A DNA stretch of 37,394 nucleotides from an uncultured Clostridia bacterium (GTDB taxonomy: Bacteria > Bacillota > Clostridia > Peptostreptococcales > Anaerovoracaceae), in NCBI GenBank assembly GCA_934255545.1, contig CAKQOE010000025.1, positions 1 through 37,394 of the forward strand. Reading direction: 5' to 3'. Positions 22,099 to 31,274 of this stretch are shown here, piece after piece (position 1 is the first letter of the stretch; every line of letters begins with the position of its first letter). The notes beneath the pieces are model-generated. The model was given only the letters and a program-made list of their open reading frames with translations, was not told the origin of the DNA and searched no databases. Made by a program: the position numbers and the translations under genes.

Positions 22099-24069
22099 AT
22101 GGGATTATTCAAGAAAAAGCAGTCTGATATCCAGGCTGATCCTCTGACGGATGAAAATGCTTCTCAGGAACAGATGGACATCGACCTTGACGAAGTAATG
22201 AAAAAGTACGACAGGGAATCAAACGTACGTATCTGGGAGGGTATTCCTAAATATGTAGTTACAGGTATAGCTACATTATTTTCCCTATACTGCATTGTCA
22301 TTACGCTTTTCGGAAAGGGACTGAGAGAAGAACGACTCACTACGTTCCTTGCATTCGTCCTTATCATTGGCTTTATCAACTTTCCTGCCAGAAAGGGACA
22401 GCAGAGAGTCAATTATATTCCATGGTACGACATTCTTATAATGATCGCCGGATCGTTCGGCTTTCTTTATTTCCGCTTTAATGCGCACGAGATACTCAGG
22501 ACGGCTACAAGGATAACAAATGACCCTATGATGGTCGCCATTGCGATAATATCGGTGCTTGCGCTCATGGAGCTGTGCCGACGCGCTGTAGGTCTTCCTA
22601 TACTGTGCGTATGCGGCGCGCTTCTTGTATATACATTTATGAATGTGCGATTCGGAAAGGTCATATATGACCTCTTCTACACTACTTCAGGTGTAATGAA
22701 TACGCCGATAAATGTATGTGCGTCATACATCGTGCTGTTTATTATTTTCGGTGCGTTCCTGGAAAGAACAGGGATCTCAAACTTCTTTATAGACCTTGCG
22801 AACTCTGTTGCAGGTTCTGCATCAGGCGGTCCTGCAAAGGTAGCAGTCATTTCATCTGCTCTGTGCGGCATGGTATCAGGTTCATCTGTAGGCAATACAG
22901 TTACTACAGGTTCAGTTACCATCCCTATGATGAAAAAGACAGGCTATAAAGGTGAATTTGCAGGCGCTGTAGAAGCAGCTTCTTCTACAGGCGGACAGAT
23001 CATGCCTCCTATCATGGGAGCTGCCGCATTCCTTATGGCGGAATACACAGCCGTAGGTTACGGTGAGATCGCTCTCAGAGCTATACTTCCTGCTCTGCTT
23101 TACTTTACAGGCATATTTATTGCGGTCCACCTTGAGGCAAAGAAGCTTGGCCTCAGGGGTATACCGAGAGATCAGCTTCCTCGCTTTGCAGTTCTGATCA
23201 AGAAAGTCTACCTGCTCCTGCCGATAGTTATCCTTGTAGCGCTCGTATCTACAAATAAGAAAACTATGCAGTTCTCTGCTGCGGTAGCTATCGTAGCAAC
23301 TATCGTTGTAGGTCTTTTCAACAAGGACAACAGGCTCACTCTGAAGAAGATAATAGAAGCTCTCGAAGTCGGCGGTAAGAATACTATTTCTGTAGCAGTC
23401 GCATGCGCTATGGCCGGTATCGTCGCAGGCTGTATCACTTCTACAGGTCTTGCTTCAAAGCTCATATCAACTATCGTATCTGTTTCAGGCGGACATGCTA
23501 TGATCGCTCTGGTGCTCACGATGCTCTGCTGTATCGTACTCGGCATGGGCGTTCCTACTACTGCGAACTACTGTATCATGGCCGCTACATGCGCTCCTAT
23601 ACTTATGAGCCCTGAGATCGGTATCCCTACACTCGCTGCTCACTTCTTCGTATTCTACTTTGGTATCGTAGCTGATATCACTCCTCCTGTAGCTCTCGCA
23701 GCTTATGCAGGAAGCGCTATCGCCAAGGCACCTCCGATGAAGACTGCGTTTAACGCTACAAAGCTTGCGATTGCGGCATTTATAGTTCCTTATATATTTG
23801 CCCTGAATCCTTCGCTGCTGCTCATAGACAGTACGCCGTTCTCTATCGTGACTATCTGCATAACTGCAGTTGTAGGTATATTCGGCGTTTCTGCAGGTCT
23901 TTCAGGATACATATACAAGAGTATGAATCCGTTAGAGCGTATACTCTGCATCGCAGGCGGTATCACTCTGCTCATACCGGGAACTGTTACTGATATAATC
24001 GGCATCGTACTCGTAGGTATCGTACTCGTAATGCAGAAGCTTGCTTCAAACAAGGCTGCCGCGATCTGA
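22099..24069 (+). CDS. TRAP transporter permease, fused small and large membrane subunits
   Basis: This is the DctQM-type fused permease of the TAXI class, with 656 residues and about 18 hydrophobic segments. The N-terminal 190 residues correspond to the small four-helix subunit. The large subunit begins near residue 200 and has GSSVGNTVTTGSVTIPMMKK and ATGGQIMPPIMGAAAFLMAEY-like blocks (SSTGGQIMPPIMGAAA). TRAP permeases use sodium or proton gradients. ATG 22099 is preferred because AAAGGAGGTG lies just upstream; the ATG at 22078 lies before that site. It is the partner of the lipoprotein at 20904. Confidence 0.93.
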   Translation: MGLFKKKQSDIQADPLTDENASQEQMDIDLDEVMKKYDRESNVRIWEGIPKYVVTGIATLFSLYCIVITLFGKGLREERLTTFLAFVLIIGFINFPARKGQQRVNYIPWYDILIMIAGSFGFLYFRFNAHEILRTATRITNDPMMVAIAIISVLALMELCRRAVGLPILCVCGALLVYTFMNVRFGKVIYDLFYTTSGVMNTPINVCASYIVLFIIFGAFLERTGISNFFIDLANSVAGSASGGPAKVAVISSALCGMVSGSSVGNTVTTGSVTIPMMKKTGYKGEFAGAVEAASSTGGQIMPPIMGAAAFLMAEYTAVGYGEIALRAILPALLYFTGIFIAVHLEAKKLGLRGIPRDQLPRFAVLIKKVYLLLPIVILVALVSTNKKTMQFSAAVAIVATIVVGLFNKDNRLTLKKIIEALEVGGKNTISVAVACAMAGIVAGCITSTGLASKLISTIVSVSGGHAMIALVLTMLCCIVLGMGVPTTANYCIMAATCAPILMSPEIGIPTLAAHFFVFYFGIVADITPPVALAAYAGSAIAKAPPMKTAFNATKLAIAAFIVPYIFALNPSLLLIDSTPFSIVTICITAVVGIFGVSAGLSGYIYKSMNPLERILCIAGGITLLIPGTVTDIIGIVLVGIVLVMQKLASNKAAAI

Positions 24070-24136
24070 TCGAATATCCATATATAACACGAACTGAGTA
24101 AATACAGTCCGGTTTGTTTTGAATGACAAAAAACAG

Positions 24137-24183
24137 AACTCCCGCCGGCGCGATCCTTATCGGATCCGCTGACGGGAGTTTTT
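24137..24183. terminator. Bidirectional terminator between TRAP permease and kinase-like gene
   Basis: Arms AACTCCCG and CGGGAGTT, with an inner GATCC/GGATC stem, are followed by TTTTT on the plus strand and by CTG then TTTTTT on the minus strand. It serves both converging genes. Confidence 0.85.
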
Positions 24184-24229
24184 CAGCTTTTTAATATTAA
24201 TGTCTGTACGAATTTATGACTATACTGCT

Positions 24230-24246
24230 TAAGCGCCGGGCGCTTA
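24230..24246. repeat. GC-rich intergenic palindrome (TAAGCGCC-G-GGCGCTTA)
   Basis: Eight-base arms around a single G, 42 nt past the stop of the kinase-like gene. The central GCGCC-G-GGCGC is shared with the palindrome at 21976-21992. Confidence 0.75.
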
Positions 24247-24288
24247 CCGGATAATTCAGATAATAAGCATTTATTATGAAATAATATA

Positions 24289-24900
24289 TTATTCCAGGAT
24301 GCCTTTAAGTGCGCTTATTATTATTTCTATGCCCTTTTCAGTGCCTACTGAGCTCATATCTACACAGATATCATAGTCATGGTAGTCACCCATTGACTTT
24401 TTTGTGTATGTCCTGTAGTAGTTTGAACGATATACATCGCGCTGTTCAACATACTTCTGCAGATCCATATCCTTATTTTCGCCAAGCTCAGCTGCACGCT
24501 TCATCCTGAACTCAAGGCTTCCGTAAAGGAATATGTCAAAGCTTGGGATATTCGCCTCTCTGAGGACAACATTTGAGCATCTGCCTACTATGATGCACGG
24601 AGCGTTGGCAGCAAGCTTTACTATCTCTTTTCTCTGAGCATTGAATATAGCGTCATGTGCGCTTGTATAAGAGGCGTTTGAGAAGATCGCGTCTATAAGC
24701 TTTGTGCGCTGGCTTATCTCTTCTCCGTCCCTGTTTATCTCATCAACGGTATATCCGCTGTCCTCTGAAGTCATTTTTACGAAATCTCTGTCATACCACG
24801 GAATATCAAAAGCCTTTGAAAGAGCCTTTGCAACAGTTCTTCCGCCCGCGCCGTACTCGCGGCCTATAGTAATAACAGGTTTTTTGCTCATATTTCTCAT
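24289..24900 (-). CDS. Cytidylate kinase-like family protein
   Basis: The N-terminus ITIGREYGAGGRTVAKAL is the P-loop signature of the cytidylate-kinase-like family, with Gly-rich GREYGAGG replacing the standard GxxGxGKS. WYDRDFV follows, and an RxxYYxxYT motif (RSNYYRTYT) lies near the C-terminus. The true cytidylate kinase is longer and differs in the CMP-binding insert, so nucleotide substrate is unknown. ATG 24900 has AAGGTG five bases upstream; GTG 24918 is rejected. It is downstream of the MaoC-like gene, separated by 112 nt. Confidence 0.85.
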   Translation of the reverse strand: MRNMSKKPVITIGREYGAGGRTVAKALSKAFDIPWYDRDFVKMTSEDSGYTVDEINRDGEEISQRTKLIDAIFSNASYTSAHDAIFNAQRKEIVKLAANAPCIIVGRCSNVVLREANIPSFDIFLYGSLEFRMKRAAELGENKDMDLQKYVEQRDVYRSNYYRTYTKKSMGDYHDYDICVDMSSVGTEKGIEIIISALKGILE

Positions 24901-25012
24901 TTTCACACCTTGCCTCACATCAGTATTAAAGGAAGATCAACATTGATCTTATTGCAGTATTCTGATTTTATCACATTGCACGACCTGCTTCAAGAACTGC
25001 ATCCGGCTCACG

Positions 25013-25456
25013 CTACTTTTTCAGTTTATCAATATTTTTGCCTATTACGAGAGTATCGTTAGCTGTTATAACGTGTTCTCCGTTTTGATTGTAGCCGTCT
25101 ATCTTTATACGGACGAGTCCGTTGTATTCATTTCTTTCTTCAACGTAAGCTACCTCTGCCGTACCTGTTATGACATCTCCTGCTTTTACCGGCTTGTACC
25201 AGTCATTGTAGCTTGAGACTCCGGCTATGAAATGACCGAGGGGCTTGTAATCGAGCAGCCACTTCCTCCAGAGGAGCATGCCTGTCATAGTTCCCGGCGC
25301 TATTATCTCGCCGAATATGCTCTTCTTTCCTACCTCGTCATCCATATGGATAGGCGCTGAATCATACTTTGACGCATAGTCAAGCATCATCTCTCTTGTT
25401 ATGTGTATAGCACCTATATCCCATTTTCTTCCAAGCGTAAATTCCTCAAAATACAT
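25013..25456 (-). CDS. MaoC-like hot-dog dehydratase
   Basis: This is a small hot-dog fold protein of the (R)-specific hydratase/MaoC group. The catalytic pattern YDSAPIHMDD (Asp32, His37) is clear, followed by GEIIAPGTMTGML, matching the family order. Such enzymes hydrate enoyl-CoA thioesters in fatty acid or related metabolism. The length of 147 is normal for a single-domain form. No partner fatty acid gene is adjacent. AAGGGA precedes the start by about 10 nt. The substrate cannot be read from the sequence. Confidence 0.85.
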   Translation of the reverse strand: MYFEEFTLGRKWDIGAIHITREMMLDYASKYDSAPIHMDDEVGKKSIFGEIIAPGTMTGMLLWRKWLLDYKPLGHFIAGVSSYNDWYKPVKAGDVITGTAEVAYVEERNEYNGLVRIKIDGYNQNGEHVITANDTLVIGKNIDKLKK

Positions 25457-25525
25457 CTTAAACCATTCCCTTCACTAATCAAAAAACTTTCAGCTAACAC
25501 TTAATCAATATTACAGCCGGACTGT

Positions 25526-27178
25526 CTAATAGTCAAAATCCATTTTAACGAGTTCAGCGAATTCTGTGTCAGGGTAGACAGCCTTTATAGCTTCGCACGT
25601 CTTAGCTGCTGTTTCACGGTCGTATTCCGTAAAGTAGCTCGGACTTCCGTAAAGCTTAGTTCCGGTACCGCTGAGCGCGCTCGACTCTACGCATGCTGCG
25701 CTCATTTTTCCGGCAAACTGTCTGTGCTCTCTGTGACCGTCCTTATAAAGGCGTCCGTATCCGAGAGCGTGATACGCATCAGCAGGTATCCAGCCGTCAG
25801 TCAGCTTAAATACCGTCCAGCTCTGATGCTCGAGAGCCGTCATTTCAAATTTGAAATTCTGTTCTATTTCCTTTGTCCTGCCCGTTGAAATGTCGCGCAT
25901 ATCAGGGAAATTGTCAGTATTGTATATATCCGGCTCATATCCGCGCGTTATCATATTCATGTCGCGCAGCTTGTATTTCAGATGCAGCGCGCTTGCTCTC
26001 AGGATCCTTCTGACAGAAGGCGGCATGCTTTTTCCTGTATACTTTGGCTCGCATGTATCATCTTCGCCAGCGCCGGCGCTGAATTCCTTTGGGAACAGAG
26101 CTTCTGCAAGCTTATCGAGTGGATCGTCTATTATATTTTTTGCATTATACACGGATCTGAGCGAGCCGAACGGTACAAATGCCAGCTCATCATTTCCGGG
26201 ATCCGCAGGATGCCCCTCTACCGTCAGATAAGGCACTATATCTGCAAGCTTATCGTCATGTATACGGACATATATACCCGGAAGCTTTGTTACTCCTGTC
26301 TTACCGCCCTTTAAAAATTCATCGCTGAGTACATGCTTTCTGATAAAATGCGCTCTTACAGCCATCGCTGTCCTCAGCGAAGCTTCATCATCGCCTTCAT
26401 CGATTATTATGTAGTTTGAATCAAGGCATTTGTTGAGCGCTATTTCGAAAGCTTCAGTAGAAGTATCGGCCTGCATGTAATGAGCGCGCGTAAGACGCAG
26501 CGGCAGATAAAGCTCAGGAGTTATAAGGCCGCGCTCCCTCATGTCGAGATTTTCCTGCATAGTCTGCGTAAAAAGTCCCGGACATCTGAATTTCATTTCT
26601 GTTTCTATATGCGACATATCCGCGCCTATCATGTTCATCTTCATCCTGAAAAGACGCATACGGCCGCACCAGTAAACAGTTTTTATTATCTCCGGTATAT
26701 CCGGACCGCTGCCGACGATAAGCACTCTGACCTCTTCATCCTGAAGCCTGTCACGCATCTCATAAAGCGGATGGTCGTACATAAGGTTCCAGACTGCTGT
26801 CTCAACAGGATCGACAAGCTTCAGCTCTATATCGCCGAATTCGATCGAATCAAGCACAGTACGCGTTACCTCAGATGAAGAAAATACGAACAGTCTTACA
26901 GCTGCAGCCGCAGCCGCGGCTGATATGGTTTCGGCAGAATCCTTAACAAGAAGAGCGTCTGAAAGATTTTCCCTTTCGTCTTCTTTTATGAGGAACAAGC
27001 GTACTTCGTCATCGTCTGCCTCACCTGACGCGTCTGCGCCTGATGTGTATTCTGACAGCGCGTCTGCTGCAAAGCCTCTGTCACCCGCAACAAATATACA
27101 CTGCTCTCCGCGCGCAGAAAGCTCTTCCAAAAGAGCCTCTGAAGCGCTGTTTCTTTCTGAAAAAATATTTATGATCAT
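25526..27178 (-). CDS. Unrecognised 550-residue protein with Rossmann-like segment and possible RyR domain
   Basis: This gene is not confidently recognised. A strand-Gly-rich-helix segment VRVLIVGSGPDIPEI (150-164) looks like a Rossmann nucleotide site. A second hydrophobic block at 90-102 and an N-terminal IINIFSERN strand suggest two such folds. Near the C-terminus TALEHQSWTVFKLTDGW (447-463) resembles the EH-x-x-W...GW core of RyR domains, which bacteria carry in nucleotide-signalling proteins. Residues 41-60 are acidic. There are no membrane segments or signal peptide. The start has only a weak GGTG site. Its neighbours are MaoC-like and BI-1 genes, in the same direction but spaced by 57-69 nt. 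The RyR call is tentative. Confidence 0.6.
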   Translation of the reverse strand: MIINIFSERNSASEALLEELSARGEQCIFVAGDRGFAADALSEYTSGADASGEADDDEVRLFLIKEDERENLSDALLVKDSAETISAAAAAAAVRLFVFSSSEVTRTVLDSIEFGDIELKLVDPVETAVWNLMYDHPLYEMRDRLQDEEVRVLIVGSGPDIPEIIKTVYWCGRMRLFRMKMNMIGADMSHIETEMKFRCPGLFTQTMQENLDMRERGLITPELYLPLRLTRAHYMQADTSTEAFEIALNKCLDSNYIIIDEGDDEASLRTAMAVRAHFIRKHVLSDEFLKGGKTGVTKLPGIYVRIHDDKLADIVPYLTVEGHPADPGNDELAFVPFGSLRSVYNAKNIIDDPLDKLAEALFPKEFSAGAGEDDTCEPKYTGKSMPPSVRRILRASALHLKYKLRDMNMITRGYEPDIYNTDNFPDMRDISTGRTKEIEQNFKFEMTALEHQSWTVFKLTDGWIPADAYHALGYGRLYKDGHREHRQFAGKMSAACVESSALSGTGTKLYGSPSYFTEYDRETAAKTCEAIKAVYPDTEFAELVKMDFDY

Positions 27179-27201
27179 ATCAACACCACATTTCTAATGT
27201 A

Positions 27202-27218
27202 CACGATCTGGGATCGTG
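27202..27218. repeat. Inverted repeat CACGATC-TGG-GATCGTG
   Basis: Perfect seven-base arms with a three-base spacer, 17 nt past the stop of the BI-1 gene and 23 nt before the next gene. There is no U-tract, so it is not a terminator. Confidence 0.65.
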
Positions 27219-27235
27219 CCCTCACTCAGCATTTA

Positions 27236-27919
27236 TTAATCATTATTTTTGCTTCCTAATATCCTGAGAAGCTGCAGGAACAGGTTTATGATGTCAAGAT
27301 ATATGTCGAGCGCGCTGTCTACAGCGTTGTCAACAGTCTTTACATACATCTGCGCTTTTACCCAGTCGTAGCCGATATAAAGTGAAAATATCGCGGCAGC
27401 GACCCATGATATAATTGTAGGATATATACCAAAAAGCATACATAACAGCTGCGCTATGACAAGCCCTATGAGCGCTATAAACAGCATGCGTCCCATACCG
27501 GCGAACGTCCCCGGAAAAGCGCTTGCTGCCACCAGCATGACTGCGGTCACTATCGTCGTCATAAGGAACGCCTGAAATATAACGCCTGTATCATACCCCT
27601 GCAAACATACAGACAACACGGCGCCTACAGGAAGAACGACAAGATTGTAGCCGCCGAAGCTTACCAGCGGATCGTCTGACCTGTACGCTATGATGCATCC
27701 CGCAATACATAAGACAAGATATCCTATGAACAGAGCAAACGGGTTCATGTTTATGAATACCGGTCCCATGAGTTTTACTATAACTGCATTTAACAGGACT
27801 CCGTAAACTATGACTCCTCCTATTATGAGATTGTAACGTCTGTCGGAAATGATGATATCAGACGGATCTGAGTACATCCTTTCATGTTTATTAGAAAAAG
27901 CTGACATTCCATTAGACAT
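27236..27919 (-). CDS. Bax inhibitor-1 (BI-1/YccA) family membrane protein
   Basis: Seven hydrophobic segments and the C-terminal signature DNAVDSALDIYLDIINLF identify the BI-1 family. Bacterial members have been studied as pH-sensitive calcium leak channels (for example Bacillus YetJ). The two aspartates in this C-terminal stretch correspond to the conserved pair in the family. Its 227 residues are typical. An AGGAGG site precedes ATG 27919. A role in calcium or membrane stress is an inference from the family. Confidence 0.9.
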   Translation of the reverse strand: MSNGMSAFSNKHERMYSDPSDIIISDRRYNLIIGGVIVYGVLLNAVIVKLMGPVFINMNPFALFIGYLVLCIAGCIIAYRSDDPLVSFGGYNLVVLPVGAVLSVCLQGYDTGVIFQAFLMTTIVTAVMLVAASAFPGTFAGMGRMLFIALIGLVIAQLLCMLFGIYPTIISWVAAAIFSLYIGYDWVKAQMYVKTVDNAVDSALDIYLDIINLFLQLLRILGSKNND

Positions 27920-27986
27920 AAATTATTTACCTCCTGAAAAATTAATAGTCATGTATATTGATACCCTGCCTGAGGGCAAAAAAATA

Positions 27987-28040
27987 CGGTCTTGATAATA
28001 TAATTTATTGCTACAACATTAAATTATATTATTCAGACCG
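27987..28040 (-). terminator. Strong terminator of the MarR/histidine kinase operon
   Basis: Twenty-base arms from CGGTCT to AGACCG, with an AT-rich inner stem (ATAATATAATTT) and two mismatches, run into seven T on the minus strand, 35 nt past the MarR stop. Confidence 0.8.
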
Positions 28041-28075
28041 CTTTACGTCAAGTAATGGAGCTGCGTTATACTATA

Positions 28076-28513
28076 CTATACTGCGCCTACATTTGCTGCC
28101 ATGCGCGATATAACGCGCTGGAAAACCGCAAGGTCATCTGCTGCAACACCCTCTGTCATCTGCTTTTCAAAATCGGGATCCATTGAAAGCAGTGTATTTT
28201 TGAGCGACTTTTCTTTTATATTCAATGTGAGATGATTTACTCTTCTGTCTTCACTGTCTTTTACTACGTCTATAAGGCCTTTGCGCGTCAGAGAATCGAC
28301 CGATCTGCATATGAGCGACTGTGAGATACCGAGATCTCTGGCTATATCCTTTGCCGTGTCTATCTCAGGATGCTTGAGCATATATATCATCATCGCCGTT
28401 TCGTTAGGCGTGAATCTGTAACCGTCAAGGCTGCTCCTGCAGCTCTCCTGATACTTTTTCATCATGTCCGAAAAAACGGACAGATATCTTACGTTTCCCG
28501 TGTTATTATACAT
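28076..28513 (-). CDS. MarR-family transcriptional regulator
   Basis: This is a winged-helix regulator of 145 residues. The HTH (AKDIARDLGISQSLICRSVDSLTRKGLI, about 53-80) is followed by the wing DSEDRRVNHLTL, with the Asp-Arg-Arg pattern of the family. MarR proteins usually repress transporters or stress genes and respond to small ligands. It lies 21 nt after the hybrid kinase, so the two are co-transcribed. An AAGGGGG site precedes ATG 28513. Its target may be the inverted repeat at 30064-30100, but this is a guess. Confidence 0.88.
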   Translation of the reverse strand: MYNNTGNVRYLSVFSDMMKKYQESCRSSLDGYRFTPNETAMMIYMLKHPEIDTAKDIARDLGISQSLICRSVDSLTRKGLIDVVKDSEDRRVNHLTLNIKEKSLKNTLLSMDPDFEKQMTEGVAADDLAVFQRVISRMAANVGAV

Positions 28514-28534
28514 AACCGTTCCCCCTTTGTTTCT

Positions 28535-30034
28535 TCAAATGCGCATTAACTTTCTTTTTTCGATAAGCCCCGCCATGACAGAGCATATCTCTTCAAGATG
28601 AACAGGTTTCGTGACATGGGCGTTCATCCCTACCGCCAGGCTCCTTTCGATATCATCTCCGAAAGCAAGCGCTGTAACAGCGATTATCGGGATATCGGCC
28701 GCATCCGGATGGTCTGAGCGGCGTATTTCTTCTGCCGCCGTCAGTCCGTCCATTACAGGCATCTGTATATCCATCAGTATGATATCTATACGCTCCTGTA
28801 TGTCGCCGGAGGCGTCGTCACGTCTGCCTGACTTAAGGAAAATATTAAGAGCATCCATGCCGTTGCCGCAAACATCGCATTTTGCGCCTTCCTCTTCGAG
28901 GATATCGGCAAGCATTTCCGCATTCATCTCATTGTCATCGGCTATAAGGATACGCGCGCCGCTTATGCCTCGCGAGCTCATACCGTCTGTATTTTCAGGA
29001 AGATCGCTCATGCCGCCCTTTTCCATGATAAGTTCAAACGAGAACACGGATCCCTTTCCCGGGACACTGCTCACATGTATGTCGGAACCCATCATATAAA
29101 GGATATTTCTGCTTATCGCAAGGCCCAGGCCCGTTCCCTGCAGACCGCCTGAGCGCTTTTTATCGCGCACCTGTTCAAAAGGAGCAAGCACGCGCTTCAT
29201 ATCGCTCTCTGATATGCCGATGCCGTTGTCACTCACTGCAAACGAATACGCTGCGCTGCACGCGTCTGCGGCGCTCCCTGCGCCGTTGTCAGCGCATATC
29301 ATCTCTCTGACCGACAGTTCTATGCTGCCGCCCGGCGGAGTATATTTGCATGCATTCGATACGAGGTTCATCAGCACCTGCGCAAGCCGCGCTCTGTCGC
29401 ATGATACCGTATCATTCTTTATATCGACCGTCACAGTAAAGCTCTGGCCCTTTTCTTCAATGACAGGCCGATATATATATGCCACTGTGCTTATCATTTC
29501 GTTCAGGCTGAATGTCTGCTTTTCAAGTACAAGTTTTCCGCTTTCAATAAATGACATATCAAGTATATCGTTTATAAGAGAAAGAAGGTATGATGAAGCG
29601 CTGTCCATCTTATCAAGATATTCAGTTATGCTGCTTCCTTCGATCGCCTTTTTCCTGACGAGAGAAGAAAGCCCCATTATAGAGTTCAGCGGCGTCCTTA
29701 TCTCATGCGACATCATGGACAGAAAGTCACTTTTTGCATCGTTCCGGGCGTTTGCCTCAACTATCGCCCTTTCCATTTTTTCTGTGCGATGCCTCGACCT
29801 GTATCTTATGGCGACCATGCATATCGCCGTTATAACTGTCGCCGTTATAAAGCAGACAAGCACACGCATCTCTCCCTGAATATGTTCCCGCGCAGCCTCG
29901 GACATGACTGTTTCATTAAGACGCGCGCATATTCCCAAACATACTGCAATGCAGCACGCTGCCCCCGCAAACATCATGACTGTCAGAACGCACATGAATA
30001 TATTCAGCTTCTTTTCCTCGCTGTATGGTCTCAT
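28535..30034 (-). CDS. Hybrid sensor histidine kinase with C-terminal receiver domain
   Basis: Two membrane helices (about 12-36 and 57-77) enclose only a short external loop of some 20 residues, so there is little room for a periplasmic sensor. The kinase core has His110 in SMMSHEIRTPLN, and the ATPase domain includes VSNACKYTPPGGS, SDNGIGIS and GTGLGLAIS. The receiver domain ends the protein, with Asp422 in LMDIQMPVMDG and Lys476 in VTKPV. No histidine phosphotransfer or separate response regulator gene is adjacent; a MarR regulator follows instead. ATG 30034 has a GGAGGGG site. Confidence 0.93.
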   Translation of the reverse strand: MRPYSEEKKLNIFMCVLTVMMFAGAACCIAVCLGICARLNETVMSEAAREHIQGEMRVLVCFITATVITAICMVAIRYRSRHRTEKMERAIVEANARNDAKSDFLSMMSHEIRTPLNSIMGLSSLVRKKAIEGSSITEYLDKMDSASSYLLSLINDILDMSFIESGKLVLEKQTFSLNEMISTVAYIYRPVIEEKGQSFTVTVDIKNDTVSCDRARLAQVLMNLVSNACKYTPPGGSIELSVREMICADNGAGSAADACSAAYSFAVSDNGIGISESDMKRVLAPFEQVRDKKRSGGLQGTGLGLAISRNILYMMGSDIHVSSVPGKGSVFSFELIMEKGGMSDLPENTDGMSSRGISGARILIADDNEMNAEMLADILEEEGAKCDVCGNGMDALNIFLKSGRRDDASGDIQERIDIILMDIQMPVMDGLTAAEEIRRSDHPDAADIPIIAVTALAFGDDIERSLAVGMNAHVTKPVHLEEICSVMAGLIEKRKLMRI

Positions 30035-30063
30035 GCACTCCCCTCCAATTCCTCTTGTTGATA

Positions 30064-30100
30064 GTTTATCATCAAAATCGTAAACCCCTCAATGATAAAC
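30064..30100. promoter_or_regulatory. Inverted repeat in front of the hybrid kinase gene, possible operator
   Basis: Perfect nine-base arms GTTTATCAT and ATGATAAAC with a 19-nt gap lie 30 nt upstream of the kinase start, where its promoter should be. MarR proteins bind such symmetric sites, and a marR-like gene is in the operon. No clear promoter elements were seen. Confidence 0.35.
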
Positions 30101-30128
30101 GTCTGTCAAATGTTTTACATCTTCTACA

Positions 30129-31274
30129 TTATTCGACAAGAGATGTCACTTTACGGTGAGCGTTTCTGTGTATAAAAAGTCCACACAGAGGCTGGAGATA
30201 AAGATAAACAGCCGCAATGACGCCCGCAGACGGCGCTCCGGCAGCTGCAAGGGGAACAGCTGCTGCTATCGACCACGGTACCATCGCCGCTAAAAGTACG
30301 ACGCTGTCTTCAAGATAGATCGCCATATTTTTTCTGTCAGGCTCCGAGCCTGAGCACAGCTGGTATGTGAGCATTATCGCAAGCGTCTGGTTGCATGCTA
30401 TCATCGATGTCACTACTGACGTGATGAACGTGCCTGCAAATGCTGAAGTCTTTTTGCACAGCCTGTTTATGACGGACCGTATGCCCTCCAGAAATCCTGT
30501 TCCGTCAAATATCCCCGCGTAGCTTGCTGAAATGCATACTATGGCTGCAACACGCAGCATGGAAACGATACCGCCCCCGCTCATGACTGCAGCCAGGTCC
30601 GCGTCCCGCGGCGTAAAGCCCATAATAAGCACGTGTATGATATCAGCCGCGCTCATATGCTGCACGAATGCGCCTGTAAATATACCTGCTGCTATGCTCA
30701 CGCTCATCGCGATCTTTACGTTCAGGCGCATGCATGACAGTATTATTATCACAGCAGCAGGTATGAGCGTAAGCGCTGACAGGTCAAACGAACGCTCAAA
30801 TACTGATGTAAGAGCGTTTCCGGCGCCTGAAGCGCCGCACATGCGGCCGAGCGCCGCGTATATGATGCATGTCAGCACAGCCGGGACGGCTGCTGTTTTT
30901 ACCATATTTTTTATATTCGTATAAATATCAGAACCTGTAAGTTCGCTTACGAGCAGCGCGCTTGTTGACATCGGTGAGCAGCGGTCTCCGAAAAAAGAGC
31001 CTGAAAGTATCGCTCCTCCGTAAAATAAAGGCGGCAGACCCATATTGTGAGCCATCGTCGCGCATATGACGCCCATAGTGGCGGCGGTCCCGAACGATGT
31101 GCCTGTAAGCACGGAAAGCATGGCGCACAGTATGAAGCTCGCCATAAGCATGACCGATGGAGTGCACAGATCTGATGCATGATATACGATAAACGCTATC
31201 GTCCCGCAGGCGCGCCATATACCGGTCATCATTCCTATAAATATAAATGTCATAATTATATTTTTAATAGTCAT
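30129..31274 (-). CDS. NhaC-type Na+/H+ antiporter, intact part of an open frame
   Basis: This is an ion antiporter of the NhaC class. The 381-residue open frame has about ten hydrophobic segments and the family block TGTSFGTAATMGVICATMA, then ILSGSFFGDRCSPMS. The ATG at 31274 is not a natural start: no ribosome site precedes it, it lies after the first membrane helix of the family, and the upstream 54 codons remain open and look like the missing N-terminus (see the next feature). The gene is thus 5' interrupted or starts by an unusual route. It directly follows cobQ in the cobalamin operon. Substrate could be sodium or an organic acid. Confidence 0.8.
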   Translation of the reverse strand: MTIKNIIMTFIFIGMMTGIWRACGTIAFIVYHASDLCTPSVMLMASFILCAMLSVLTGTSFGTAATMGVICATMAHNMGLPPLFYGGAILSGSFFGDRCSPMSTSALLVSELTGSDIYTNIKNMVKTAAVPAVLTCIIYAALGRMCGASGAGNALTSVFERSFDLSALTLIPAAVIIILSCMRLNVKIAMSVSIAAGIFTGAFVQHMSAADIIHVLIMGFTPRDADLAAVMSGGGIVSMLRVAAIVCISASYAGIFDGTGFLEGIRSVINRLCKKTSAFAGTFITSVVTSMIACNQTLAIMLTYQLCSGSEPDRKNMAIYLEDSVVLLAAMVPWSIAAAVPLAAAGAPSAGVIAAVYLYLQPLCGLFIHRNAHRKVTSLVE

